A stretch of 7,538 bases of DNA from Bacteriovoracaceae bacterium UBA2394. GTDB lineage: Bacteria; Bdellovibrionota; UBA2394. Of the stretch, positions 1 to 6,460 are shown one piece after another (positions within the stretch are counted from its first letter, which is position 1; every line of letters begins with the position of its first letter). A program made the translations under genes and the position numbers. The notes beneath the pieces were generated by a model. The model worked only from the letters and a program-made list of their open reading frames with translations. It was not told the origin of the DNA and made no database searches. The stretch spans positions 1-7,538 of the forward strand of contig DDSI01000060.1 of NCBI GenBank assembly GCA_002343335.1, in the 5' to 3' direction.

Positions 1-70
1 CAGTATATACATATGTGCTCAGCCCTGAAAAGAGGGTGAAATTTTTCTTAAAATCTCGTAGTAAACGCCT

Positions 71-361
71 ATGATGCAAACCTTTCGATGGATAGGCATG
101 CTTGAAGGAAGCTCCTATCTGGCCCTCTTACTCATCGCCATGCCTCTCAAATATATTTATGACATGCCTGGCGCTGTGAAAGTGATCGGCATGCTCCATG
201 GCATTTTATTTCTCATCTATGTCTTCGCAGCGACTTGGCTGGCGATTCAATACAAGTGGCCTCGAAGTTTTCTCGTAGGCGCTTATATTGCCTCGGTTCT
301 TCCCTTCGGCCCATTTGTTTTTGACAGGAAACTGCTGTCGCAAGAATCGGGTAGTCGCTGA
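71..361 (+). CDS. DUF3817 (YdzA-like) integral membrane protein
   Basis: This 96-residue protein matches the DUF3817 family of small inner-membrane proteins, whose function is unknown. The family signature is visible in order: an N-terminal FRWIGMLEGSSYL block (E12-G13), PLKY at 25-28, HG at 43-44 inside a hydrophobic stretch, and the terminal PFGPFVFDR block at 78-86. Three hydrophobic segments (about 14-27, 37-60 and 66-82) fit the usual three-helix topology, and the length is normal for the family. Two ATG codons stand in tandem at the start and no good Shine-Dalgarno sequence precedes either; the GAGGGTG at about 33-39 is too distant, so the exact start is not certain. It converges on the HAMP gene with only 22 bases between them. 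Family assignment is confident; no role can be inferred. Confidence 0.88.
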   Translation: MMQTFRWIGMLEGSSYLALLLIAMPLKYIYDMPGAVKVIGMLHGILFLIYVFAATWLAIQYKWPRSFLVGAYIASVLPFGPFVFDRKLLSQESGSR

Positions 362-364
362 GAC

Positions 365-381
365 GTTTCTTTACTAGAAAC
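365..381. terminator. small hairpin between convergent genes (weak terminator candidate)
   Basis: A perfect 6-bp stem, GTTTCT/AGAAAC, with a 5-base loop lies in the short gap between two convergent genes and could serve both. It is AT-rich and followed only by a short CTTT on the plus strand, so intrinsic termination would be weak. Confidence 0.3.
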
Positions 382-383
382 CT

Positions 384-923
384 TTAGTGATTCCTCTTTC
401 GACGACGGTTGAGAGATGAAGTCTTAGGCTCGACGTCCGATATATCCATCCCAAAAGGTTTGAGGGTGATATTCTTTGACGATTTCTCCGCCTGTACAGA
501 ATTTATTTTCTGCACCATTCGATTGAAACTATCAGTAAGATCCACGAACAAGTCCCCCTTTCGAAGATAAAATTCTTCCAATCGTCCATTCTGTTCACAT
601 CTTTTCAGATGCCGGATGAATGCAAAAAGAGGTCCTGCTATTCGTCGGCTAAAGACGAATGATGCAAATGCGGTGACGGCGATCAATGCAAAGGCTACTA
701 TGAAGAAAACTTTCGTAGCCTTATCGGAATTCATTTTTAAAAGTTCGAGCGCACTTGGGGAGATGAGCCCCAGAAGTCTGAACATGGTTTGGTCCACAAT
801 TTTGATCCACGCGTAAATTCCGGCACCCAGGAGCAACAAAAGTGTGCCGAGGTAAATCATGAACCGCGATAAAAACCAGGTTTGAAATCCCGGCTGGATG
901 AGGACGCGCCATCGAAATCTCAT
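384..923 (-). CDS. HAMP-domain membrane protein without output domain
   Basis: This 179-residue protein has the front half of a sensory receptor and nothing behind it. A basic N-terminus is followed by TM1 (about 21-43), a short extracytoplasmic loop of about 27 residues, TM2 (about 71-92) and a HAMP linker (about 93-142). The HAMP linker is recognised by the Gly-Pro after TM2 (residues 97-98) and the second amphipathic helix DLTDSFNRMVQKI. The rest is a charged, probably disordered tail ending in RRRKR. There is no histidine kinase, methyl-accepting, cyclase or GGDEF domain, so it cannot signal alone in the classical way; HAMP-only proteins may partner other receptors. An AGGAG lies just one base before the ATG, unusually close, but the next Met (22) is inside TM1. 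The gene stands alone on its strand. HAMP and topology are well supported; function is unknown. Confidence 0.8.
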   Translation of the reverse strand: MRFRWRVLIQPGFQTWFLSRFMIYLGTLLLLLGAGIYAWIKIVDQTMFRLLGLISPSALELLKMNSDKATKVFFIVAFALIAVTAFASFVFSRRIAGPLFAFIRHLKRCEQNGRLEEFYLRKGDLFVDLTDSFNRMVQKINSVQAEKSSKNITLKPFGMDISDVEPKTSSLNRRRKRNH

Positions 924-1155
924 GCTCCTATTTTAGACTCTTTTAGGCCCTAAAGAGCCTTAGTGAACGTATTGAAATCACAGCTATTTTCCTTCTTTAT
1001 CGTGCTGGTGGAACAAATGATTAACGAGAATGTCTCACAACGATCGAGCTACATATTGCAACTTGTCGCCCCGCGTTATTTTCTCTCCGCAATTCCAGAG
1101 TCCTCAGCATATGCCTTAATTGGAAATGCAAATTTCGTGAGATACACTGAGCCGT

Positions 1156-1674
1156 ATGCCAACACTGGCTGAAGTGAATCAGCAGATTAGTAAGCTTGAA
1201 GGGGTGAGCACTTTGGGAACTCGGAAGGAAGTTACACTTCTTCCGGACATTCTCACATTTGACGAAGCAATTTTGGCGCTGACCACTGGTTATATGGAAG
1301 GCAAAACTTGGCTTGTCGTTTGTACGGACCGCCGAGTGATCTTTCTAGATCACGGATTCTTTTATGGCTTGAAACACGCGGAAATTCCGATCGATAAACT
1401 GAGCTCGGTCGAACACGAAACCGGACTTTTTTTCGGAAATATTTCGCTGTGGGATGGTGCAAATAAAATCATTATTCGAAATATTCGGAAAGGTACTCTG
1501 CGACCGTTTATTCGCGCCGTAAATGAAGCGATCGATCTGTACAAAAAAGGCACCCCAGGGAAGCGCAGCATTGTCGATGAATTGCGAAAGCTCGCTGATT
1601 TGAAACAAGAAGGTTTCATCTCTTACGTCGAATTCGAAACCCTAAAGTCTCAATTGCTTGAGAAAAGTAATTAA
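1156..1674 (+). CDS. bacterial PH-like (YokE-type) domain protein with C-terminal SHOCT domain
   Basis: This 172-residue soluble protein lacks a signal peptide and membrane helices. Residues about 30-130 resemble the YokE-like bacterial PH domain: the strands TWLVVCTDRRVIFLD and GFFYGLKHAEIPIDKLSSVEH are typical of the 'voltage-dependent' bPH family fold, followed by a C-terminal helix (FIRAVNEAIDLY). Residues about 139-168 (IVDELRKLADLKQEGFISYVEF, then LKSQLL) match the SHOCT motif, a short two-helix oligomerisation module usually found at protein ends. The combination bPH-SHOCT is common in bacteria, but its biochemical role is not established. No strong Shine-Dalgarno site precedes the ATG. 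The next gene begins 42 bases downstream on the same strand with its own strong ribosome site, so the two may be co-transcribed. Confidence 0.8.
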   Translation: MPTLAEVNQQISKLEGVSTLGTRKEVTLLPDILTFDEAILALTTGYMEGKTWLVVCTDRRVIFLDHGFFYGLKHAEIPIDKLSSVEHETGLFFGNISLWDGANKIIIRNIRKGTLRPFIRAVNEAIDLYKKGTPGKRSIVDELRKLADLKQEGFISYVEFETLKSQLLEKSN

Positions 1675-1703
1675 TATCGATTAAGAGTAAGGCTGACCGA
1701 TCA

Positions 1704-1710
1704 AGGAGGC
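1704..1710 (+). promoter_or_regulatory. strong ribosome binding site of the lipoprotein gene
   Basis: AAGGAGG, nearly the full Shine-Dalgarno consensus, sits about 7 bases ahead of the ATG at 1717 and fixes that start. It stands out because most genes in this window have weak or no such site. Confidence 0.75.
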
Positions 1711-1716
1711 CTCTAC

Positions 1717-2169
1717 ATGTTCAGAATAACTCGATGTGCGAATCCCGTTCTTTTCATTTCAATGCTGGCACTTTTTACTTCCGGCTGCGGCGAAGGTGAC
1801 GATAACTCAAATGATAAAACCCTCTTAAGCGACTCTAGTATTTACGGCACCTGGGATAGACCGGAATTCAACATGGGACAATTCACCTTTCGCAATTCTC
1901 TCACATTCGAAAAGGAGAAGGTCACTGCCACTGTTAAATGCTCAAAGGTAAATGAATATGTAGAGACCTCAGTTTCCTCGCGCATGGAAATTACGGATTC
2001 GCAAATTTCGATTTTGGACGATGTAAGAACACCTGAGAATGAAAACAAAATGGGCTGCAGTGCAATTTTGCGACAAGAACAGATCGCTTACAAGCTGATC
2101 GATGCGGACACTCTTTCCATGACTCGCAAAAATGATACGCCTACCACTCTCAAACGACGCAAACGTTAG
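1717..2169 (+). CDS. small secreted lipoprotein, function unknown
   Basis: This 150-residue protein has a basic start, a hydrophobic stretch (about 10-20) and a lipobox-like end FTSGC, so Cys24 is the probable lipidation site after signal peptidase II cleavage. Thr at -3 is not the preferred Leu, which makes the lipoprotein call likely rather than certain. The mature chain opens with an acidic, Asn/Ser-rich spacer (GEGDDNSND) and continues as alternating beta-strand-like segments containing GTW and two further cysteines, reminiscent of small lipocalin-like or META-like beta-barrel lipoproteins. No specific family is recognised. The C-terminus is very basic (LKRRKR). The start is well supported: AAGGAGG lies about 7 bases before the ATG. 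It follows the bPH/SHOCT gene at 42 bases. Confidence 0.75.
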   Translation: MFRITRCANPVLFISMLALFTSGCGEGDDNSNDKTLLSDSSIYGTWDRPEFNMGQFTFRNSLTFEKEKVTATVKCSKVNEYVETSVSSRMEITDSQISILDDVRTPENENKMGCSAILRQEQIAYKLIDADTLSMTRKNDTPTTLKRRKR

Positions 2170-2177
2170 GTGCTCAT

Positions 2178-2218
2178 CGATCAAACGGCCGCCAAAACAA
2201 AGAGCGTCCGTTCGATCG
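2178..2218. terminator. inverted repeat between convergent genes
   Basis: CGATCAAACGG (2178-2188) and CCGTTCGATCG (2208-2218) form an 11-bp stem with one mismatch (a G-U wobble in the minus-strand RNA) around a 19-base loop. It lies exactly between the ends of the lipoprotein and CsbD genes, so a bidirectional terminator is likely. No T-tract follows on the plus strand. Confidence 0.4.
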
Positions 2219-2245
2219 GTGGTTGAAATGAAGTGAAATGAAAGA

Positions 2246-2443
2246 CTACCTTGTGGAATCAGTGTGAGTTTTAAAAGCCTTTGAAGTTTTCTCTTCAGCG
2301 TCAGCCATCACTTGCTGCGCCTTACCCTTCATCTCTTGATTGTGACCTTTACGTTCCATTTCTTCATTTTTCGTCCAGCGGCCAATATGTTCTCGAGTTT
2401 CACCAACCGCCTCATTCACAATTCCTTTGATTTTATCTTTCAT
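2246..2443 (-). CDS. CsbD-like stress-response protein
   Basis: This 65-residue, very hydrophilic, helix-rich protein matches the CsbD family: a short N-terminal MKDKIKGIVNEAVGETREHIGRW segment and a central EMERKGHNQEMKGKAQQ repeat-like block, the region that carries the family signature. Length is typical (60-70 residues). CsbD-like proteins are general-stress proteins, induced through alternative sigma factors in several bacteria, and their molecular function is unknown. The start is well supported by AAGGAGA about 7 bases before the ATG on the minus strand. It stands alone, convergent with the lipoprotein gene and 117 bases behind the end of the VOC gene on the same strand. I could not identify its promoter with confidence. 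Confidence 0.88.
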   Translation of the reverse strand: MKDKIKGIVNEAVGETREHIGRWTKNEEMERKGHNQEMKGKAQQVMADAEEKTSKAFKTHTDSTR

Positions 2444-2560
2444 GGCAAATCTCCTTAGACTCGAGAATAGAGGGAGATTTTCAGAATCACGTCTAACTAG
2501 CGTCTATGGTCGGAACGTAATCGATGGAATAGAATCCATGGAGAAGCAAGCATCGGAGAA

Positions 2561-3007
2561 TTATTTTGGTGTTATAATCACCGCTTCCGCTGAGCGATCT
2601 GCAGCGCCGTGGAAAACCGCTTCGATGTTATTTCCATCCGGATCCAAAATAAACCCAGCGTAGTAGCCAGGATGATAGTTTCTTTCGCCAGGTTTTCCGT
2701 TGTCCGTTCCCCCCGCTTTGAGCGCCGCCTCATAAAACTTATGAACCATTTCTCGATCAGAAACTTGAAACGCCAGGTGAACATGACTTTGTCTAAAGTT
2801 CTTTTCAACGGGACTGACGTAGAGCTCGTCAGAGGCAAATGCTTCAGTACTTTCGTAAGTCAGGTCCTTCCCTATCGACTGCAATACCATTCTGTAGAAT
2901 CCTTTGCTCTTTTCGAGATCCTTAACGACAAGATGCACGTGATCGATCAGCCTTCCGAAGTAATGTTTCACATTCAAAAGGTTATAGAAGTGAGGATGAT
3001 TCGTCAT
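2561..3007 (-). CDS. VOC-superfamily (glyoxalase/bleomycin resistance/dioxygenase fold) protein
   Basis: This 148-residue protein has two paired beta-alpha-beta-beta-beta modules typical of a single VOC domain. The first opens with IDHVHLVVKDLEKSKGFY (residues 21-38). The second opens with SHVHLAFQVSDREMVHKFYEAALKAGG and ends in GFILDPDGNNIEAVFHG. Candidate metal ligands at the usual positions are His23 (or His25), His77 and Glu129, so a metal-dependent enzyme is plausible. Known VOC activities include glyoxalases, extradiol dioxygenases and resistance proteins; the substrate cannot be read from the sequence. The ATG at 3007 is preferred because GAGGG lies 6 bases upstream; a TTG two codons earlier (3013) would overlap that site. 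It is divergent from the PhnB-like pseudogene, with about 88 bases between them. Confidence 0.85.
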   Translation of the reverse strand: MTNHPHFYNLLNVKHYFGRLIDHVHLVVKDLEKSKGFYRMVLQSIGKDLTYESTEAFASDELYVSPVEKNFRQSHVHLAFQVSDREMVHKFYEAALKAGGTDNGKPGERNYHPGYYAGFILDPDGNNIEAVFHGAADRSAEAVIITPK

Positions 3008-3095
3008 GTGCAACCCTCATCTCGATCTCTCCAAAGATCGAAAATCCTCTTATCGTATACATCTTATATTAAAGGGGGTTTAATTCCTCCTATCT

Positions 3096-3476
3096 ATGAC
3101 TGATTTCGTAACATGCATTTGGTTTGACCACGGTAAAGCAAGTAAAGCTGCCGCATTTTATGCGGCCACATTTCCGAATAGCGAGGTGGGCAGAGTGAAT
3201 AGAGCTCCCGCGAATTTTCCAGGAGGAAAGGAAGGTTCGGAATTGACCGTTGAATTCACCGTACTTGGACGAAAATTTGTGGGTTTAAATGGCGGATCTG
3301 AAAGTGCTTGAGGTTGGTGCAAAGATCGATGGGGTTTCTCATGGCAAATTACGCCAAAGATTCTTATCGAACTCACGACGAGCTCCGATACAACTCTCGC
3401 AAAGCATGCTTTCGAATCCATGATGACCATGAAGAAGATCGATATCGCAAAGCTCAAAGCCGCGACCGGTAAGTGA
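3096..3476 (+). pseudogene. PhnB-like VOC protein (3-demethylubiquinone-9 3-methyltransferase-like family), internally deleted and interrupted
   Basis: The first 71 codons encode a normal N-terminal half of the PhnB-like family (PF06983 type), with [14 protein letters not shown], then [18 protein letters not shown] and FVGLNGG. The reading frame then meets TGA (3309-3311). In the same frame the C-terminal half follows at once: GWCKDRWGFSWQITP, IELTTSSDTTLAKHAFESM and KKIDIAKLKA, ending at 3474-3476. Family members have about 35-40 residues between LNGG and the CGW motif, running from a conserved Phe-containing strand to a second GG-x-E-S-x-C-G-W. Here the two GG motifs appear fused, as expected from a deletion between short GG-coding repeats, and TGA stands where the family has the Cys of CGW. 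Remaining sense codons (126) plus the missing segment give the normal length of about 160. No good ribosome site is seen. Confidence 0.82.
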
Positions 3477-3486
3477 GCATTACACG

Positions 3487-4146
3487 ATGTGCGGACGATT
3501 TAGCATTCCCGATCAAGAACTCGTCATGCTTGACGTTTTCGGAGACAAGCTCAAAGCGAAATGGAAAGAGCGATTTAACGTAGCTCCAAGCCAGGATATC
3601 CCCGCGATTAAATCTCCAACAGAATTTTCGATGATTCGATGGGGTCTCATTCCTTCTTGGGCCAAAGAACTGAGTATCGGAAACAAAATGATCAATGCTC
3701 GCGCAGAAACTGTGAGCGAGAAGCCTTCCTTTCGTTCAGCCTTTAAGAAAAGACGATGCTTGATTATTTCAAACGGATTTTTTGAATGGAAGAAAGAGGG
3801 TTCCAAGAAACAGCCCTACTACATATTCATGAAAGGACATGAGCCTTTCTGCTTTGCAGGGCTTTGGGAAAAATGGGTTTCACCAGAAGGAGAAGTTATA
3901 GAATCGGGGACGATATTGACTACCGATGCGAATGATCTACTCCAGTCGATTCACAACCGTATGCCAGTCATAATTCCAAAAGAAAAATATTTCTCGTGGC
4001 TTAGTCCTGAGACCTCTGACACCGAACTCAAAAAATTATTGATTCCCCATCCAAGTGCAGAGATGGATTTCTACCCCGTTTCAACTCTCGTGAATAAACC
4101 ATCCAACGATTTAAGGGAATGCATTGAAGAAATGCGATCAAGCTGA
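3487..4146 (+). CDS. yedK: SOS response-associated peptidase (SRAP/YedK/HMCES family)
   Basis: This 219-residue protein is a complete SRAP-domain protein, the family of E. coli YedK and human HMCES, which forms a thiazolidine cross-link with abasic sites in single-stranded DNA and shields them. The hallmarks are present: MCGRF at the start with catalytic Cys2 after Met removal, NVAPSQ (31-36), WGLIPSWAK (52-60), NARAET (Asn70, Arg72, Glu74), the GFFEW motif with Glu100, and HNRMP with His156. All residues implicated in cross-linking in YedK (Cys2, Asn, Glu, His) have counterparts. Length is normal. Upstream is only the VOC pseudogene, with 10 bases between its last codon and this ATG, and I see no convincing LexA box nearby. 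Its 3' end overlaps the tail of the convergent cyclase gene by 76 bases. Confidence 0.95.
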   Translation: MCGRFSIPDQELVMLDVFGDKLKAKWKERFNVAPSQDIPAIKSPTEFSMIRWGLIPSWAKELSIGNKMINARAETVSEKPSFRSAFKKRRCLIISNGFFEWKKEGSKKQPYYIFMKGHEPFCFAGLWEKWVSPEGEVIESGTILTTDANDLLQSIHNRMPVIIPKEKYFSWLSPETSDTELKKLLIPHPSAEMDFYPVSTLVNKPSNDLRECIEEMRSS

Positions 4147-5720
4147 GGTCGAAAATTTATCCCTTGTTTCTGACCATAACACTTAAACATGTAAGCCAAA
4201 ATTCGAGCCAAGGGCTGCACTTGTGTTAAAGCAATTTTTTTGATTTCTTCTTCGAAGGGCAACTCGGAAAAAGCATCTTTAAATCTTCCTTCTTCTAGAT
4301 AGCGATTAAATTTAAATCTGGTGGCAGGAACGATTTCGCCTCGCTTTGAAGCGTGGTCCGAAACAAGCGGGGGGAGGTACTCAGCAAGGTATCGACGGAT
4401 CAGAGATCGACCCATTCCTAAATTTCTTTTCTGCGAAATGGGTAATGAAAAACAAAACTCCACCAACGGAGGATGAAGCATTGGGTAGCGATATTGAAAT
4501 CCCATGTATCGAGCAAGTACGGCACTATATTCGACTCGCATCCGAACATGGCGTGAGAGACTACCCTGCAGTTGCGCATGCTCGAAGTGACGAACACTGG
4601 GAAAATAAGGATAGCCCCTTACAACTGAGCGCGCAGAACGACTATTCCGCTTAAGATACAACTTAAAAAGTTTAGGATGTGCGTACCGCGCCAGTTGATA
4701 GAGGACCGTGAGTGCACTCGGAGAAGCTGAGGAATTTTTTTGAAGTTGCAGAACCATTTCCCTCCAAGCTAAACGAAAGCGACGACTTCGAAGAAGTTCT
4801 GGATAGAAGGAGTTATTTCTCGCGTAACTTGATACACATTCATCTCCCCCAAAACCGGAAAGCAAAGTAGTGCAGCCCTCTTTAACGACTGCCTGGTGAA
4901 CGTTGTTTGCTAGCATGAAAAAAATGTAAGGAGGCGCACCAGCGAATAAGGAGCTCAATTCGTGAAAAACCGACAGCGGATCAAATTGCTCAGCATCGAG
5001 ATAATGTACGTTTTTAAATTTTAACTTCTCCATCACACATCGCGCTTGTTCTTGGTCGTCAATAAGACCGCTTTTTGCTGGAGCAATGTGACTGAACAAA
5101 GTGGGATTCAAACCTTGCCGATGGCAGCTTACGAGTATCGCTGAAGAATCTAAGCCGCCGCTCAATTCTGCGCCGAGGTTCTCACCTTCTTCCATTTGCT
5201 CGTTCACCGCGGCATCGAGCAAAAATGAGAAGTGCGCAAGGTAATCACGCTCGTCCTTATAAATGATTGAGGGGGCCTCAGGATCGAGCTGCCAAAAGGA
5301 TTGCTTCACGATTTTATTTTTATAAATTTTAAGCGAGTGACCGGGCTCGACTCGCGAGATATTTTTCAAAAATGTTTCGTCGCTGTAGGTTGGGCTAAGA
5401 ACCTGATCGACGGAGAAGCACTCATTAAGTATCCGATCAAAGTTGAATGAAGGATGTTCATCTAGGTGTTTGAGAATGTCCGGTACCGTTGATCCAAAAA
5501 TGAAACGCTCTCGATCGAGGTAGTAATAAAATGGCTCTAAGCCGAAGTGATCCCTGGAGGCCGTGAGCGCGCAAGTAGCAAGATCATGATGGAGATAAGC
5601 AAAAGCGCCATGACATGCCCGCCAAGTCGAAGGTGTAGTGCCTGGATACCGGCCCACGTAGTAGCTTGTTTCACCAATGCTTTGTTTAGTTTTCCACTGA
5701 CTTGCATTAATGCATTCCAT
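4071..5720 (-). CDS. asparagine-synthetase-like enzyme, candidate lasso-peptide cyclase (McjC-type)
   Basis: About 549 residues (552 from an upstream TTG, whose numbering is used here). Residues 23-145 resemble the class II glutaminase domain (ACHGAFAYLHHD, ASRDHFGLEPFYYY, FIFGS), but the catalytic Cys that must follow the initiator Met is absent: the start reads MAPMEC or MEC. Residues 170-460 form an asparagine synthetase domain with the ATP pyrophosphatase loop SGGLDSS (190-196), SGFGGDE (291-297) and the distal YPMLHPPLVEF block (415-425), then a basic C-terminal part. Loss of the nucleophile with an intact ATP site is the arrangement of beta-lactam synthetases and lasso cyclases, which adenylate a carboxylate and join it to an amine of the same molecule. 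The gene follows a peptide gene with a lasso-like core directly, and neither start has a Shine-Dalgarno site, so coupling is likely. TTG at 5729 abuts the preceding TAG; ATG at 5720 is the alternative used here. Superfamily is certain; the lasso role is inferred. Confidence 0.8.
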   Translation of the reverse strand: MECINASQWKTKQSIGETSYYVGRYPGTTPSTWRACHGAFAYLHHDLATCALTASRDHFGLEPFYYYLDRERFIFGSTVPDILKHLDEHPSFNFDRILNECFSVDQVLSPTYSDETFLKNISRVEPGHSLKIYKNKIVKQSFWQLDPEAPSIIYKDERDYLAHFSFLLDAAVNEQMEEGENLGAELSGGLDSSAILVSCHRQGLNPTLFSHIAPAKSGLIDDQEQARCVMEKLKFKNVHYLDAEQFDPLSVFHELSSLFAGAPPYIFFMLANNVHQAVVKEGCTTLLSGFGGDECVSSYARNNSFYPELLRSRRFRLAWREMVLQLQKNSSASPSALTVLYQLARYAHPKLFKLYLKRNSRSARSVVRGYPYFPSVRHFEHAQLQGSLSRHVRMRVEYSAVLARYMGFQYRYPMLHPPLVEFCFSLPISQKRNLGMGRSLIRRYLAEYLPPLVSDHASKRGEIVPATRFKFNRYLEEGRFKDAFSELPFEEEIKKIALTQVQPLARILAYMFKCYGQKQGINFRPQLDRISSMHSLKSLDGLFTRVETG

Positions 5721-5729
5721 AGGAGCCAA

Positions 5730-5915
5730 CTAAGAAACTAAAGGTCCCAAGATCGACTCGTCAAATGCTGGTTCAGCACCCTGTGTCGAAGTTACATCCA
5801 GTGAAGTAATCTCGAACCTTAGGGAGACTTTTTCTTCGTCCGCTGAATCGTCCGAAGAGAGTTTTTGTTCCTCCATGGAAGACCTAGGTAAGTTGGCAAG
5901 AATCTCCAACGACAT
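5730..5915 (-). CDS. candidate lasso-peptide (RiPP) precursor
   Basis: This short acidic ORF ends one codon before the cyclase-like gene. From the ATG at 5915 it has 61 residues; ATG at 5876 gives 48 and a TTG at 5939 gives 69. None has a convincing ribosome site (the 5876 ATG has only AGG six bases ahead), so the start is open. The leader is rich in Ser, Glu and Asp (SSDDSADEEK) and ends SLDVTSTQ; the rest reads GAEPAFDESILGPLVS. This fits lasso precursors: Thr at the penultimate leader position, Gly as first core residue, Asp7 and Glu8 as candidate acceptors for a 7- or 8-residue macrolactam ring, and an 8-residue tail. The tail has Ile, Leu and Val but no aromatic or Arg residue as an obvious steric plug. 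No cysteines lie in the core. It could instead be an unrelated small protein; position and pattern make the RiPP reading the best one. Confidence 0.6.
   Translation of the reverse strand: MSLEILANLPRSSMEEQKLSSDDSADEEKVSLRFEITSLDVTSTQGAEPAFDESILGPLVS
5733..5780 (-). other. predicted core peptide of the lasso precursor
   Basis: Sixteen codons ahead of TAG encode GAEPAFDESILGPLVS. Gly1 (codon 5778-5780) would supply the amine; Glu8 gives an 8-residue ring as in microcin J25, Asp7 a 7-residue ring. The boundary is set by Thr-Gln just before it, Thr being the conserved -2 residue of lasso leaders. Modification is inferred, not seen. Confidence 0.5.
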
Positions 5916-5945
5916 ATTGCATAGAGGAAGAGGCTCCAAAAGAAT

Positions 5946-6395
5946 TTAAGAAGGATCCCTTGGATTTTCGATGCACCGATCTTTTATTGACCGATTCACA
6001 AGTTCAATAGCTTTTTGAAAACCCGCCCGATCTTCATCCGACATTTTTTCATTGATTAATCCAACTGAAAAATTTTGAAATCTGTAAATTCCCTTTTCCG
6101 ATAGAGAAACCCGAACATAGGCGTCTTTGAGATTTTGATTATGGGTAACTTCGTAAAGCCAATTCCAATATTTACGATCGGGACAATCACCCATGATACA
6201 ATATGCGCTAGAAGTATGAGCAGATTGTTCCTTAAACACTACGCCTGGCGTAGCCTCAATGGCACGCCGGATACATTCTTGATCTTTCAATCGATCGGAC
6301 CAAGGCATCTCCGATCTAACTGAATCGATCACGTCGCATCCGCTAAGGAAAATTGACGCCAACGTGCACAAAACTAAGAAGCCATATCTCGCCAT
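5946..6395 (-). CDS. small lipoprotein upstream of the candidate RiPP genes
   Basis: This 149-residue protein starts with a short basic N-terminus, a hydrophobic stretch (4-17) and the perfect lipobox LSGC, with Cys20 as the lipidation site. The mature part has four further cysteines (41, 66, 71, 141); the CIMGDC pair around 66-71 suggests a disulfide or metal loop. It ends in a helix-rich stretch of about 35 residues. I recognise no family. The ORF could open farther upstream (6596), but that extension has no lipoprotein signal and would overlap the toxin gene, so the ATG at 6395 is chosen. It has no clear Shine-Dalgarno site. It lies 65 bases after the RelE gene and just ahead of the candidate lasso precursor on the same strand. 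A role in immunity or export is possible but unsupported. Confidence 0.72.
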   Translation of the reverse strand: MARYGFLVLCTLASIFLSGCDVIDSVRSEMPWSDRLKDQECIRRAIEATPGVVFKEQSAHTSSAYCIMGDCPDRKYWNWLYEVTHNQNLKDAYVRVSLSEKGIYRFQNFSVGLINEKMSDEDRAGFQKAIELVNRSIKDRCIENPRDPS

Positions 6396-6460
6396 AACTT
6401 CAAAGTTTAGGAGAGGAAACCGCTTGTTTCCAGGATCGAAATGGTTGCTCCGCAAGAATT

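Noticed and set aside
963..1172. 69-codon plus-strand ORF between the HAMP and bPH/SHOCT genes
   Set aside because: It starts with GTG without a ribosome site, has no recognisable motif, and overlaps the start of the better-supported bPH/SHOCT gene. The 232-base gap more probably holds regulatory sequence.
3309..3311. In-frame TGA at a Cys position as a selenocysteine codon
   Set aside because: The TGA sits where PhnB-like proteins have Cys, which is suggestive, but about 35-40 core residues just before it are missing and no convincing SECIS-like hairpin follows. A pseudogene explains both facts.
4346..4654. 102-codon plus-strand ORF inside the cyclase-like gene
   Set aside because: It lies entirely antisense to well-conserved asparagine synthetase sequence and its product has no family features.
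4071..5729. True glutamine-dependent asparagine synthetase (AsnB)
   Set aside because: AsnB needs Cys as the second residue to hydrolyse glutamine; here neither possible start places Cys there, and the gene sits behind a RiPP-like precursor.
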